DNA of 64,000 nucleotides from Triops longicaudatus (taxonomy: Eukaryota > Arthropoda > Branchiopoda > Notostraca > Triopsidae), in assembly GCA_022885665.1 (NCBI GenBank), contig JAGQDJ010000011.1, positions 62,001 to 126,000 of the forward strand. The letters run 5' to 3'. The notes beneath the pieces were generated by a model. The model saw only the letters and a list, made by a program, of their open reading frames with translations, did not search any database and had not been told where the DNA came from. Position 1 is the first letter of the stretch; each line of letters opens with the position of its first letter. Below are positions 1 to 14,800 of this stretch, piece by piece. Position numbers and translations under genes: made by a program.

Positions 1-3000
1 ATTTGAATATGTATTAGTACGCACTAGTACAAACGTTTGTGGGTTTTTGCTTGAACATAGTCATGAAGAAGTACTTTTCATCTAGAAAGAACATGTTTTT
101 GTGCAATGTCTTGTGGCAATAATTGAACTTTTCGAAGGAGAGCCACTTGATCCTGTACTGCGTCGCACCATTCGTCTTGAAGACGTTTCTTCCCGGTACT
201 TCGGCAACGGAAACGAAAAAGAGTATCAGGTGCCGCCTACCGCGTGTGTTGTCGATGGTTCTGGTGGAGCAAACCGTATGTGTTTTTGTCGTGTTCAAAC
301 TCGTCGTTATTCATGTAGCTTTTTTTGTGTCACATCAGAACAGGGATATAGGTCCCAGTATAACCGTAGGAAAATTGACTAAAGAATTCTATAACAATAC
401 GTTGTGAACTAGGCTATTTTGTTTTCTCTCCCTCGTATTGTAAATGGACACAGTCTCAGTTTGCTTCACCTTCGCAACACTGAGACGCAACGCTCACCGA
501 AGAATAGGAGAGACCTTTGAAAATTTGGATTTCACTGGTTTCGTGACACCGAACGTTTCTGAACATATCAGACCTGTCACTTTTTTATCTGATTATGATT
601 TATTAACAATTTTAAATTATTTAGATATGTTCTTAGTATTTTGAACTATGACCAGTCTAAGTGTGATCATGCATCGTTAATGGTGACAACGGTGACACGT
701 TGACCAAGAACAAATTCCAAGGCAAATTTTTTCGATCCAAGAAATTGGTTGAACCTAAGAAACCAAGATTTTAGAACTAAAGCAGACACATTAATTAAGA
801 AAGTAGCTGCGCTGTTAGTTGCCATTTTCTTGTTTGGCTGGATTATGGGAAAAGGCGAAGTAATGTTGTGGCTTAGCGTCGTTTTCTGGGAAGTGATTTT
901 AGTTACAAGCCTGCTAGTTGATGATTTTTAGGTTGCCCTCGTCACCCAAGCATCTCTAATAAGAACTTACCTAGTGTGCCTAAACTTCGACATGTTGTCA
1001 CAGAGCAAGTAACTTTTAACCAGGTTCGGAAAAATACTGTATTTCACAGATAAATAACATCCCACCAAAATATGATGACGTTGGAGAACTAACGGAAAAC
1101 GGGAGCGAATAGGAAATTTGAAAACCTTTTTTCCTTACCAATATGTTCTTCACTTCGTGAGTTAAAATATTGAATTTATCTTACCTCTGGAGGTAATTTT
1201 TCTTTTTTTATTGATGTGCAACTCCAAATCTACGCAAAATGTGTGTGCATTGTTTGTCACCTATTACTTGAAGAAAAAGCTATGTCAGATTCCATAGAAA
1301 TTTTTCGAGAAGTGCTTTCTAATTCTGCCTACTCTATCCTTCCAAGGTTCCTACTGAATTTTATAGATTCTGTAATTAAGGTGTACAGGAAATTCATTTT
1401 TGTTGCAATCTGAAACATAAACAGAAATCCACTATAAATTATTTGTTGTATTAGCGCGGTAGGACATGTGTAAGTCTTTGCTAATTATCTTTCCCTCGTG
1501 CCAGTATGTTGGTGAGGTAATTAAAAAAAATACCTGCTGGTGTAAGCAGAATTATTCAGTCTGCGATAAAGGAATTTGAGAAAAGATTTAAAATCAAATA
1601 AAGTATTTTTAAGATCTTAGTGAGAGAAAGTAGCATGAAGTAGCTTAAATCGCTAGTTTTCATATTCTTATATCTTGTGTTTTACCCATAAAAATTTTTG
1701 TCGCGTCCTTTTCGTCTGCCTCACAATCTTCATTTGTTTTGGGTGGTGCGGTTGTATGTCAGTGTCACTTATTTCTGGTACGTCAAGATACCGCATATAG
1801 AATGCAGCACTTGCCATGGGTTAGGAGTTTCTTACGTGGGTTTTACGTAAACAGAGCCTTAGAAAAGTAAACCTACTGAATGAGCTTTGGGACAACTGTA
1901 AGTGCGGAACAGCCATGAACGAAGTACAGTACTAGTTCTTTAGAAAATCTTGACATCCTAAAACCGTTACTGGTGAGGAAATAGGCAAGCTTTGTAACTT
2001 ACACGCTCTGGCAGCCAACATCCATCGGCGTGTGACGGAATGGTAAGTGAGACAGTTAAAACTTAATGAGTCGTGACTGTTCGTAATGCAACGACAGTAA
2101 CCGGTCTGTCTAACTGGAGCAAGACGAGACTATGTAACAAAGCGAGGTAGTAAAACATAATAGTGGCTTTGTTACCCAGTTCATATAGTGAAATCGTTTT
2201 TTGCTTTGTAGTTATTGCTAATATCCCTCTAATTCCTCATGTAAAATGAGTTTTCTTTTTTTTGCAAGGCAAGCCGTTAAATAAATTTTAGTGAATATTT
2301 GTAAATACATTGCTTTATATTGCATTTCTTCCTCAGCCATGGAAGGTCCAGTATATATTTTAATTTTATTTGTTAATTAGCTGTACTGTCATGCAGCGTT
2401 GTTTGAGTAAAAAAAACGCTTAACATGTGTTAAACTTTTAGCTTTCAAATCTCGTTGGTCCCAATTTTAATGGGAAGAAATGTAGTTTTTGAATGGTTGG
2501 CATTAGGCTGTTCGATGCCAGTCTTTGGACAACGTGTGTCAAATTTCCCATCCTTTGTCAGCATTGTAAATAATCCTTTACATCGATTCTAAATTGTCTG
2601 ATGCTTTTGAGCCATTATGACATGAATACAAATACAACGAGGTACTCTATTAAACACCTACCGTCTCCCTGCATTCGTATGCAAAATTTAGCTGTTGCAT
2701 AGGCCATAATAAGCAAAGCAAGAACGTTTAGCAATTGTCTCAAGTTGGCTGTGTTGTCAGTAGTTTTGTAGTAAAGCTTTATATTAACTTGCATGGTATT
2801 AAGTTTCCTGTCGAAGTTATTACAAAGTATGTACGGACCTTTTGGAGTTATTATGCAAGCTTAGCGTTATGAAAGTTTATAGTTCTGATGAATATATTCA
2901 TGGTAGTTTGCCTAGGCAAAAATATGTAAATGCGTGTGCCAAGTTGACGGATGAAGGGTAAAGGGAAAGAGAGAAAACTTTTCAAGTGTCGACTTTGGGG

Positions 3001-3740
3001 TTTCAGGAAAGAAAATAGATTGAACACAGTTGTGAGCGCATTAGAGAACTCGCGGAGCTCATTAGGGCATTGAGTCAAATAAGATGAGGGTTGGCTGTAA
3101 TGCGGGTCAATTTTGGGTGTGTGGTGTGCTATTTTTGACTCGAACTGCTTCGCTAATTTGGCTGGGAACAGGATCACAAAGTTGCCTTGTTCTGGTCTAC
3201 GTTTAATTAGGGCTTGGTAAAGGTGGCGGCGCAGCTTGCCTTGACTGCCTGACTTTGGCTTTCCCTTCCCACGTATGCTGGAAGTTGCTAAATTGCAAAA
3301 TGTGCAGAGAAAGTACAAAGAGAACTTTTCTCTGTTATTGTACTACTTGTAAAAGGCCACTTTATAAGGTGGCTTGTAAAAATTAATTTACACTGTAAAA
3401 AAAATCCTCTCAAAATGAGAAGAAAACGGTACTCGAAAAATGGGCACAAGTCGACTATCACGATGTTCTCGAAAATAGAGGGGAGGCGCATTCGCAATAG
3501 AGCTATGCCTGAGCTCTCAAATTGAGTAGTTTCCAACTCTCAGAACTAATAAATAGGAGAACTAAATATTAGCGTTTATGTCCCTTTTTTCGTTGTATAT
3601 TATTTTGTAATAATCATCAATCTGTATTAAAACTATCATTAAGTATTTTTCAAACCACAAACGAAAAACAAGTATACATATAAATCACAGAATGGACAAA
3701 GTAAAATCTTAAGAAAGCAGAAAATGAGGAAGTTAAAAAA

Positions 3741-3754
3741 CACACACACACACA
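3741..3754 (+). repeat. (CA)7 microsatellite
   Basis: Seven uninterrupted CA units sit between A-rich flanks. Confidence 0.95.
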
Positions 3755-5155
3755 AAAAGGGGTAGCCAAAACAGTCCATACAAGAAATAAGCAAAATTTC
3801 CAGCAAAAGTCTGCAAAAGTTTCAATAAAATAAAGATGTCAAGAATCTGAAAGACAAACGAACGACGTTCTTATTCTTCCTTTGCCAAATTCTGTCCCGT
3901 AACAGACGAACTTAAGGAATCCGGACAAAAATTGGCAAGAGTAGTAAAAACGCGGTTGCTGAAAAGAGACCCATTCCTGGCCACGTACGCTTTTACCCAC
4001 TCATTTTGAGAATAAAACCCCCTCTCCTATTGAGCTAAGCGTGCTTGTCTTGAGAGCTGCCTCCCAATACCGAGGCGGAAATAAAGTCATTGGTGAGTAT
4101 CTGCTATAATTGTATCAACTACACATTTTAGGACATTATAATGTACTTGTTATACTTCTTTTTTTTACAATGCGTGGTGGCAGTCTGTTCTCTTTGTTAA
4201 TTTTTCCTTCGGAATTTATCTCAGATTAATTTTTATTTCTATTTATTTGTTTGTTTTTTATTTTTGTAAATGGGTGTAGCGCCCAAAAGTGTTAGTTTTA
4301 TCTCAGATATGGGTCGCAGTATTATTTCAGTACGTGAGTAATAATCTTCACTCGTATTTTGCCAATTGTTATTTGTAACAATATTAAGAAACAAGTAGTC
4401 CAAATTGAAAAGAACTTCATGTTGGCGTAAGTACTGTTACAAAAAGCTTTGATTAGGCTTCTTTGCGTGCCTGTGAATTTAAATTACATTTTTAAGTGTC
4501 TCTTTTTTCAATGTAGTAAACGTATCCACTGAGTTGTCTGCGTTGGTAGGAAGCTACATTTAATTACTACAGCGGTTGAAAGTCTTGGTGTGGAACGTTT
4601 AATTAGGGGAATTTTTGTGAGGAAAAAAATTTTGTTAGCACCCTTGTCATAAAGCGAAATTAAGGAATTTTTTTATGTTTTTCAACTTGGCATGCAACGT
4701 CGTGATTGTCGTTTGTATCATGTGTAGCTGCGTTATTTCTGCAGTCTTGACAATTTCATTTTGTCCTGATGTCACGTATTTGCGCTTGGGCTTGTTCGCG
4801 GAAATCTTCGCATATGTGCGGGAAACACGTCAAGTGCCTTGTTATCTTTTTTGCCCTCCGACAACCTGCTAAAGGAGTGAAGTGAGAGGGCAAAAAATAA
4901 CACTGTATTTAAAATCTCAATTCTGCCCACAGCGACGCCTGGCTGAGAAAATGAAACCTAACAACATAGATAATAGGCTTAGTTATTATACCAATACTTT
5001 TCTGTATTATTGCGTAATAGCATATATTCTGGGATTTTTATGGGGAAAGATTAGAAAGAAGTAAAAAATTTATTTGTACTAAGCAACTTTATTAACTAGT
5101 TGTGCAAATTTCGAGTGCATTTTGTTAAAATATATATCTTACTTGTATAGCTGTA

Positions 5156-5632
5156 TTACCAATTTTCGATTTCTATTTTTGTAGTTTCCCCCATTGTCCC
5201 TGTTACAAAATACACCCCAGGAGGTATATTTTTCTTTATTAAAATTCGTTTTGAGGAATGCTCTAAATCTGCACGTTTAATTACATTTAAAATGTAATAA
5301 AAACACATTCTGTTTGTTCCGTTGTTATTTATAATACTTAGAGAAGTAAACCTAGCGTATTTGGTAAGCAAGCTATATAATAGGACTGTAGTCATCCTAA
5401 CTTCTCTTCTTATGACACCGCGACGATTGAATACTCTTGAGAGAAAGCACGAACAATTTTTGTCTGTAGTAAGCCGTGATATGAAAGTTGAACGGCCATA
5501 GGGGAGTCGATACGCACGCGTTAACATTCTCTGCAATGACTTAAGGGTGGAAATTTTTATAAGGGTAGATTGAGTGGAATTCATCTCTCCCCCTCCCCAA
5601 AGAAAAGTTTCTGAGACGATTTTGACAGCCAT
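5156..5632 (-). CDS. Doubtful open reading frame, 158 aa
   Basis: This is among the longest ATG-initiated open frames outside kek. The product is basic and Ser/Thr/Arg-rich, with no signal peptide, membrane helix or recognisable domain, and no motif I can assign. A run this long is only slightly rarer than expected by chance for 64 kb of this base composition. There is no supporting splice or poly(A) context that I could identify. It is listed so that it can be tested, not as a gene call. Confidence 0.12.
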   Translation of the reverse strand: MAVKIVSETFLWGGGEMNSTQSTLIKISTLKSLQRMLTRAYRLPYGRSTFISRLTTDKNCSCFLSRVFNRRGVIRREVRMTTVLLYSLLTKYARFTSLSIINNNGTNRMCFYYILNVIKRADLEHSSKRILIKKNIPPGVYFVTGTMGETTKIEIENW

Positions 5633-6515
5633 GTTTATCCGCACTACGTTTTTATTCTGCTTCTTGGTTTCATCGATTCTAGCAAGGAAGGTTTCTTGCG
5701 AGCGAGCAAGATAACGTCGGCTAAAATGGAGGACTATTTTTCAAGAAAATCACATACACTCACATATATATAGATACATATAGATCCCTTGTTCGTTTTA
5801 TATCCATACATATTATGTGGAGCAATGGCTCTGCGACACTCCAAGTCATTACATGAAAATGAACGAAGAGCCAAAAGAACAAAGTTACTGCTGAGCTACA
5901 AAAGGCGAACGGCCAGAAAGAAGAGATATGCTACATTTATGTAAAACTGCCACTCTCACTAAACCGTTTCTTCTGTTCTATATTTTTTCTCTCTGGGCGT
6001 TTTACTGCAACGAGTATTAATGTTGGATAAAAGAAAAACCTTTCGAAATCCTCTTCTCGCCAAATTCCAAGGAATGTTCTACAGAACGTCAGAAGCTGCA
6101 GCCACGAATTTGCTCCAGAAACCTGCCCTAAGATTGCAGTAAGATATTCTTTGCGACATACAGACAATAGTAAAAATGAAGAAAAGACTTGGAAGAAAGC
6201 AAAGTCTAAAAACTGGTGAGAAAAAATGAGCTCAAAGACCAGTGGAATGAGCAAAAATATATAACAAGCAAAAATAACGAAAAACGCTCCTCTTAGATTT
6301 AATTCCCTCCATGGCAGTATTTCGAGAATAGTTTTTGTATTGCAGTAAATTATTGCTAGCTAGTTTATGGTTTATTCGTTACTGCTAGTGGGACTAGGAG
6401 TTCTGGAGAAGCGTGCAATTAAAATGAAGAATGGTTCCTTTTTTCTAAGCTAAGCGTTCTCTGTTGTGTTACTGTGACATATTGTTCGAAAGCTATTAAA
6501 AATTCATTGTTCTCT

Positions 6516-6561
6516 AAAGACTTGATTACTCTGACTTTGACTTGTCAAAGACTTGATTACT
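6516..6561 (+). repeat. Short direct duplication with embedded palindrome
   Basis: AAAGACTTGATTACT occurs at 6516-6530 and again at 6547-6561, a period of 31 bp. Between and overlapping them, CTTTGAC-TT-GTCAAAG (6535-6550) is a 7-bp inverted repeat. Confidence 0.8.
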
Positions 6562-8872
6562 TTTGGGTTAAAGTAAGATTTTTGGGAGTATGAGAAATTT
6601 TGGTCGTTCAATGTTGAACACACAGAAAAAAAGTGATCGAAAAGTGATTTACATGAAAATTCTAGACACAGTTTTCAAATAAGGGAAGCTGCGTGTTAAT
6701 ATCTTGCCTTGTTGGCTAATAAAACAAAAGAGAAAATCAGATTGAAATGGAAAGGCTCCGATTCTCTATTTAGAAAAGTGACTTCTCTGCGGCAGAACGT
6801 GAAACATCCGACTCGGAGGATTCCTGTGAGATTGACAGCTTGACGTGCCGTTCCGAAGTCTGATGCTGCTGGTAGGGTTTCATTGATCAACAGTTAATCA
6901 GGCTCAAAAGTCTTGGATACCCTTTTTATTTGTAAGTCGAGTGACGGTTTCTTAGAAACAGTGTCAACTTGACATGAATTTATTGATAGCTCAGTAATCA
7001 ATAGCTTTTATCGTTATTGTATTAAAGTAAATGTCAGGTTGATGTATACACTGGTGATTTCTAGGTCATGTCTATTACGTCCCGTCATAGCACTGAATTG
7101 CTGTTTTTCTTCCCCTTTTATCTGCTTGACAGGCAAGCTTGTTTCAAAGCGTCAGACAGGAGAAATGACCTTTGCGGAACCATTAGCTAAATTAAAATGA
7201 GATCCCATGTTGGCACGCCTTTTCTAACAGATTTTTCACTCGTTTAAATTATGCGCAGCGACAGCCCCAATGTAAGACTAATATCGTGTACAAAAGTAGG
7301 CCTACTGTAAAGCTGGGTGTTTTATGGCATCCAGTGAGGACGAATTTACTAGATTAGAGACGAACATAAATATGTCGCCAAAACCGTGGCTTTGATATTT
7401 TGCTACTGTGCTTTGTTTACGTTTTAGAGTTGGTGAGAGGCATCTGCGTCGTGGCTCATTAGTCTGGCAAGTTTCTTAGCTCCCCCGTGGTGGAAAGTTC
7501 GTTTGTAATAGATTTACAAGCCAGACTGATTAAAAGGGAGGAGTGGCAAATGCACCGTAATGGCCATACGTTTTTCTGTGCGGTAATCCAGAAATGCAGC
7601 AACTAGTCTCAGCGAAGCCATTATAAAAAGTATCCCGCCAAAAAAATCCCAAGCCCATTTATGCGGGCAAGAAACAGTATTTAGCATAGTATGACGTTAA
7701 TGGGACAGGATTGAAAGAGATTTCTATCCCACGAAAAAGACGTACTTACATCTTAGAAATTTAGGTAAAAGTTTGCGTTGAGAAGTTCAAAGGATCTGAT
7801 TATTGTACATGGATAAGCGTTGATGGACGTGGCGTGTGAATACATTGTGCATGTGCATCTTAAAGCCGTACCCATGCGAGTATAGAGGGTATAAGCCTCA
7901 CCCGCTGAAAGGGCGAAGTGAAGTATTTGAAAATGTGGTACTAGGATAAAACCCACATGGGTTAAACGGTTAATCAATTTCGTTCCCTATGCCGAGGCAA
8001 CATGTGGTATACGATCCTGGTTGTAGAATTGACGGTAGAATAAACTATTCAACACCGACGTCCGAAAAGGTGCCACGCGAATGACGTCAGGAACAAGGGA
8101 AGAGTTAAATACGGACAGCGTTCTTTTAGCTTAGATTTACTAACTGCATGATACTGAGTCCATTTATTGATATGTAAACAGGCGCGTGCGATAACTAGGT
8201 TATTGGTTATAATTGGTACACTTGCCCGCACATTGGTGGTTGAGGACTAATACGTGAGCACTCTTAACTATTATTTGAGAATGGAAGATTTCCAAGATGA
8301 CTGAACGAAATATCAAAGTGTTCTGATTCTCTAGCGTGCAGTCGTTTAAAGCGTTGGGCATGGGCAGGAAAACAAGGGGAAAGTAGGGGTGTGCATAACC
8401 AAAATTCAAAAGGGGAAACTAGATCAAGCGCGAGGAATCAGAGATTGTACGTGGACTGCAAAAAAAAACTGTTTGGTTTGGTGACCTTACTTATTTATTG
8501 GCTGTGTTGAAGACCTAGAAGCTAGGTCAGTAGAATTGCGAATAAGCCGAACTAGACTATCATTTGTGTCCTACTGTTATCTGACAAGTTCTATTTTTCC
8601 TCCGCGTCTGTACTTTAAGCCATTCTGGGCTTGTCCGGAATATATACTGTGGTTGTGAAATGTGCCGTGCATTTTCTCCTAACCTGGTATGCTGGTGTAA
8701 AGTAACGTGAAGCTTGTCTTGGCTGGATCAGAGACACGACACTGTCCGAGTACTTGAACATGTGTCTACCCGTGACGAAAGCTACGGACCGGCGGCTAGA
8801 AATGATGAGAGGAACTGTGCCATGGACCTGACAGAATGAGGGCGGAGGGCGGGTTGTTGTAGAAACGGGGGC

Positions 8873-8887
8873 GGGGGGGGGGGGGGG
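8873..8887 (+). repeat. Poly(G) run, 15 bases
   Basis: An uninterrupted G15 tract sits in a G-rich neighbourhood (GGGCGGAGGGCGGG from 8840). The area could form a G-quadruplex. The exact length may be affected by sequencing error. Confidence 0.9.
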
Positions 8888-11800
8888 ATAATGGCTTGTC
8901 TGATAGAGCTGTCAATCTGGCACGAAAGAGTTGCGTTCTTCGGCGTAACAAACTTCATCCTTGACCATCCACGAAAGCACTCTCAGGAGTTGTTGGGGTT
9001 TGCCCTAGCCTAAGTCGATTGTGCTGACAAGCGTCGCGCTTATGTACTGAATAGTTTTAGGTTTATGTACGTTGGTGGGAAAGAGAGTATTCGGAAATGC
9101 TGGCTGGGTGAGGGAATTGTGGGGTGCTGCTTTCCTAGGGTTCATACAAAGGGAAGATTTTTGTTACCCTGAAACTTGTCTTTTTTCATGGGGAAGAAAA
9201 TTGGAAGGTGCTGGGGTCATGTTGGTCGTCGTGGAGGTCGTGACGGTGACAGAACGGCGGAAGCATTCTCTAGTGGGAGAAAATACTCTTTAAGAGGGGG
9301 CAAGTACACCCTAAGGGTATATGGGGTACTTGGTAGAACTGGGTATAATGCTTGGCAATGCGATGGAGCACGTGCTTGAGGAAGAAGAGAGAGATAGAGG
9401 GAGGAAATGGGCAGAGCGTACTGTACCAGTTATTCCGTACGACCCAAGCCTGATTGGTCCTATTTCCCCTGGAGCAGTTTGAAGCAGGGATGCAGATGGC
9501 ACTCACGTCTGTAGCTTCGCTTTAGTTCATAGAATGGCCGATGTTGGACCATTTACGTTGAGAAACTGCAATGGGATCTCGACCAGCCGTTCTTCTTCGC
9601 TGTTCTCCGAGAACGAAAAGCTAAAAATGGAGGAAGGAAATAGTGTCTCTGGCCGGGACAAATCTTAAAAGCGTCTCTTTCCTTAACGACTGTTCCATGA
9701 CACATTTTCCGTTCCTTCGTGCTTGCCTTGCTTTTATAGCGTCCCTATAGAAAGAAACTGTCATCGACTACTCGGCTTGCTTAAGATTTCGCTTCAACAT
9801 TCTGAGTTGCTTAACTTCCTTCTGGTGACAAGAAGAGTGACATTCATGGAATTTCTCTTATGCCAATGACGTTTCCGAGTTTCTCTACGCGAACCTTTTG
9901 TATTTTGACTAACTCTAAGAATTGTCTCAGCTCCATTACTTCTAAATCGTTGGCATGGATATCTTAAGACATACTCTTGCGAGACAAATACAAGTTTCAA
10001 AACTTTTACTCCTTCCCATCTATTCAATATTGATTCCGCAAATGGTGTCTTCAGTAGCTGTTAGCATGGCCTACTCATTCCGAACATTCCGTCTTTCTTT
10101 GCCAATTGGAGACGCCTCTCAAGAAAGGGAGAAAAAACTTTGCATTCTTCAGTTTAATTGCATTCTCTCATGCCACCTTAGCGTGTTAGCAGGCCGTTTG
10201 GAAACATTTGCAGATATTGTAGTAAAAAGTTAAGTGTTTAAGGTTTTAGCGATGCAGTTGGGCACGCCCACTAGGCTGCCTCTGCAGTTCCGTGTCGTCT
10301 AGAAACGCCTGAAAGAGCTTATTCGGGCCAGTATCTAGAAAGATAGTACATCGCAGTGTATTACACAGAAAGCTTGAAACGCCGGGAAACTTACCCGTTC
10401 TTTTCCTCGGGGTGTTTTAGTCCCTTGAATGCGAACAAACATTGTTTGTGTGCACACGTGGGATGCGTGTAAGGTTTCTTCTTTCATTCCCTGCTTTGAC
10501 TCATCCTGCCAGCTTCCTCATTCTCTATCTGTCTCGCGTCACGTCATCGAAAAAAAGTGTCTCACGTCGGTACAAGACAGGCTTCAGTGGAAGTCTCTCC
10601 GCTATGGAGAGGGACTAAAAATGCAAAAGAACAAACCTTACTTTTTGTCTAGGGAGTTCAAGTGGAAGCCCCATTTAGAATAGGTAGGCGATTGATGATA
10701 CTTGGGTACTAACAGAGAAGCCTCATTTAGGAAAAGGACTGAAACAAGGCTCGAGAGAGAAAGAAGGAATCCAGTAGATGTGTAGAGCAGGTGCTGTGGT
10801 AGAAATAAAGCTGCAGTGGAGAAGCACAGCAAGGAAAAAAAAGAACGTCAAGCGGCTATAAAGCGCACCGTGTGCCGCTCTTTATGATCAGAAGGACTAA
10901 CCTGGTAGCTACCTTCAAGTCCGGTTTCAGGGGCCTATAATCGGCCCACCGAATTACGAGCATGTGTTTGCGAGAAGAAATGAGCTCTTTAGCACCCTTG
11001 CCCTTACAACCCGCCTCACCTCATGCAACCATCTTCTGAATCGTTTCCCACGTGCCCCGCCCACCTGAAATCCCGCAATCTATTTCAAATAAAAAATGAA
11101 AAATGGAAATATAAGGAGGAAAACTGCGCAAGAATTTATTCAACTGTGTGGAAATTTGGCATAACGAGGTTTGTTTCCCGGCTCAGCAGTCAGCTGCGCA
11201 GGTTTGGCAAGACTCGCTGCCAGCTATATAGTTGTTATCGCCTTTTTTTCGTATTACATCGCTTTGAGATATTCGAGATCGAGTAGAAGGTAATACGAGG
11301 TGACGAGAAGCTGCATTGCGTTTCTTTTTCTCTCTTTTTTTTTGTTAAGGGAGGGAGTGGCTTTTCTCTATGTACAATTTTTTTCTGGTGCGGAGCCAAC
11401 ATATGTATCGTAACTTTTTCTTCAAGCTTGTTGCGACGAAGAGAAACGATATAGAGTTAACCACCAAGTAAGCTGTAAATCGTAGAATCACGACAGAAGT
11501 GGGAGGAGCTTGGAGTTTTGCTGCTGTAGACCGTTTGGCAGGTCGTCGATGAGTGTCAGTAAAGGTGATCCGTTACACAGGAAAGGGAGAGAGAGAAAAA
11601 AGGACGAGAAAGTGAAATATTGAGTATTGCCGAATATTGATAGGCAAGCCTAACTTGACAGGTGCGTTCGGCTGGAAAGCTAAATGGTCGAGTGGACTCT
11701 GTCGACAGTACAAGTCGTAAGTCGATCGTGTTGAATTTGACTGATAAAAGCAGACCAAAAAATTATACTGTGATCGATGATTGGACGAATCTTAAGAGGA

Positions 11801-14800
11801 GAGGTTGAATACAAGTTGTGCAGGAGTTGTACGAACGGAGAAAAGTGTCTCGTCAAGTTTATCTTGTAAGCCAGCTGGTTCCCCTAATTGGTTAGGCCTC
11901 GGAAGGATAGCAGGAAAATAGAAATATGATGTAAGCGTAGGAAGCTGTGAGTTATCCCGTGAGGAACTCTGTTTTTACAGGAAGACTGTGCAATTATAAG
12001 AATACACGATTCAGTTCTCTCTTTGTCTTTTCTTTAACGAAAACAAAAATTGGAACATTTTTGTGTAATAAGGAACATTTTTCATGTCACATGGAAAAAT
12101 TCTGCTGTCTTGTTTTGCTTCTTTCCATCGACGTACCTCTTCACGAAGGGAGAATCACGAAGCTGGAAAATTTGCAACTGCAGGAAAAGTCCGTTATTCT
12201 CTGAGCGCGTGTGGGAACTGTAAGTCTTAGTTGGCGAACCTTATAGCGTCATGTAGAAAATATGGAGAAATTCACAATTGCATTACATGGGTCGTTGGAT
12301 AAACTCTTCTTTGTCCTGAAACGCGTAATGTACTTGGTAAAAGATGACGCGAAGCTATAAATCTTCCATGTGGTAGGATGTGCGAAATGTTAAATATGAA
12401 TGTAGTGTAGACGCTAACCGTTTTACGGTCTCAGCCTCAAGAACATGCTAATAATATGTGGGCAAAAAAGTGTGTACGAACGATATCAGACCATAAGTCT
12501 CTTTGCGTTTCCTGGAAGTTTTACTACCTTAGGCTTCAGTAAAAGTGAACGTGACAGAATTGTACCCAAGCAGTACTTTTTTTCTTTTGCCCCCACCTCT
12601 GCAGTAATGCATGTTTTGCTTCTGTGGCTACAAAAGAGTATGTTTTGCTTATATTTCTATACACGATTGTGCCGTTTCAAGTCGACATGTTTTGCTTAAT
12701 TCACTTGGTAGACGTAGTGATAACGAGTAATGCTTGTGTAAACAGTGAGTGCTAGGGGCCGTTCTCCCTTTGCGGCATTATATATTTTACAAATGTGCGC
12801 GCACTTTACGTTATATCATTTGTATATTAGGACGATAAAGCTTATTTTATGAGGGAAAGTGGCACTCTCAATATTTCTATGCAATTGTAGTAAGGTGTTG
12901 TCTGGGACGTACCGCGTGTATTACCTTTAAAGACAGGTTAGTCTACCGGTATGTTTGGTGGATATTGACGGATGTTGAAGTAAAGTAACGCAAGTTTCAT
13001 GCTAGATATACTAATGTCAAAGTTTCGTGCATAGGTGTGCTGATTATGAAGGTTCATGCAAAGGTAAATTAATGTCAAACAATGTGAGAGTGAAGGGTAA
13101 GCTTCTACCATCATATAGAGAATTGAGGGCGAAAATTTCAAGGTTAGCTGCCAATAGAATGGGAAGGAAATGGCACGTTGAGCACTGCAATATTCGACGT
13201 AAAAGAGTACAGTAAGCAAAGTTTCGCTATTCGGTCTTAAATGCTGTTTGATTAGCACCAAATCACTGTTCTATGAAGTTAGATTGCGTAGTCTCCCATG
13301 ATAAAAAAAATATAGCTGAGCCGTATGGTGCGCATCAGTATGAAGAGCGGAGGGGAATAGTAACGCCATTTTTAATGCAAGATGGTCTTGTTTCACCCTT
13401 CATTCCACTGTCCATGCAAATAAGTGGACAAGTAAGCGGGTAGTCGGAGGTGGAATAGGTAAGGAGCTTGCTGTGGAGTGAATTCTTGGTATCAAGAGTA
13501 GAGAGAGTGGGCAAGTTCTTTGAGCTTGTCGTTGTGAAACGAAGGGGAGATGGGAGCCCCATAACTTCTGCGGAACACGACTAAGCTCTTGACCAAGCAC
13601 CGTGGAGTCATTTTCAGAGCATTTGACTGCGACGCAGGAAAGTCCATTGAAAAGAAAAAAAAAAAGAAAAAGAAAAAGGTTGAGTCCGTAAATTCTCAAA
13701 TTAGATCTACAGTGCGTTGAGATCGTAACTCGTTAGCTTCCTATCTGAGTGTATCGAGAGCTGGAGAAGTCCTGGAGCCCGTTTATTCGCCAGGTACTCG
13801 TAGCTGCTGCGTTCCGTAATGGCCGACTATAGGCCACAAAAAAAATGAGAGCAAAAAAGACTGACCCAGGAAGTTGTTCTTCGTTTCTGGAAGAAAAAAT
13901 GGTAGGGAAAGTTAAAAAGTGCCCATCTGGATCTTTTGCTTCGCGTCTTGTCGGGTTAGAACTTGGTAATTGGAGAAGAAAAGCCCGGAGACATTCTGCA
14001 GGAAGAGAAGGAAGACAGTACGGATGATAGTGGTAGTATCATGCTCGTCAAGTATTTCCTCTTAGAGCTGGAGAAGGAGGTTAGTGAAGTCATCATTAGC
14101 TTAAAAGGGGCATTCTCTACGGGGGTTAACTTTTTTCGTAGGTTTCTCGGCCCTGCGCGAATCCAAGTCCTTCAGAAAAGTTGGCGCACTTACTCGAAAC
14201 TTGAAAGTAATCTCGGGTCCTTTTTCCCCTGAGGACTCTTATTGCTTTTATTATCCTTTTTTGAGGGCCTTGTCTTTTTATACAGTGCAGAGCTAACGAG
14301 CATACTAAAGGGGTGTGTGCGAAATTTTCGCAGTGGGGAAAAAAGTTTAGAAAATCCTGTTGAAACGGAAGACAGCCGCCTCAGTAGCTATTCGCTAAAA
14401 AAATTACATTCTCACTGCAAAACGTAAACGTTTTTGCATGCGTTTAACCTGAAAGGCTCTGCAACCTCGTTCACCTCCCTTTCACATAAAAGAAATAGTG
14501 CTAAATTGCATGGCGACTTCTCTTGCCGTGTCTATGTGGGGAAAATGACAGGTTTCAGACGACAACGACCAGCAAATGTATGTCGCATGTTATAGTTTGA
14601 AGGAAAGGTAGATGACCAGTTGCAGGAGCTTGCTTTTGCGATGGAAACAACTTGTATTAGGAAAGAGCTGTTTTGTGTTTCGTAAATATTTTTACTATTT
14701 TTTAGTGTCACAACACTGAGCTGCAGATCGTTTCGTGCAATGCGTCTTAGCGGGAAATTTGAAATAGTAAAGAGGCAGAAAGAAAGACATGACAAGGGCT

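Larger units (their letters stand above)
1..8872. other. Gene-poor intergenic block
   Basis: Both strands carry only short open frames of the kind expected by chance in AT-rich DNA; many of the apparent ones start at GTG or TTG. No splice-bounded conserved exon, tRNA or rRNA was recognised. Content that could be named is the (CA)7 tract, the small duplication at 6516 and the doubtful open frame at 5156-5632. Confidence 0.6.

Noticed and set aside
2851..3318. 155-codon open frame on the minus strand
   Set aside because: It starts at TTG. The longest ATG-initiated part is short, the composition is noise-like and no domain is visible.
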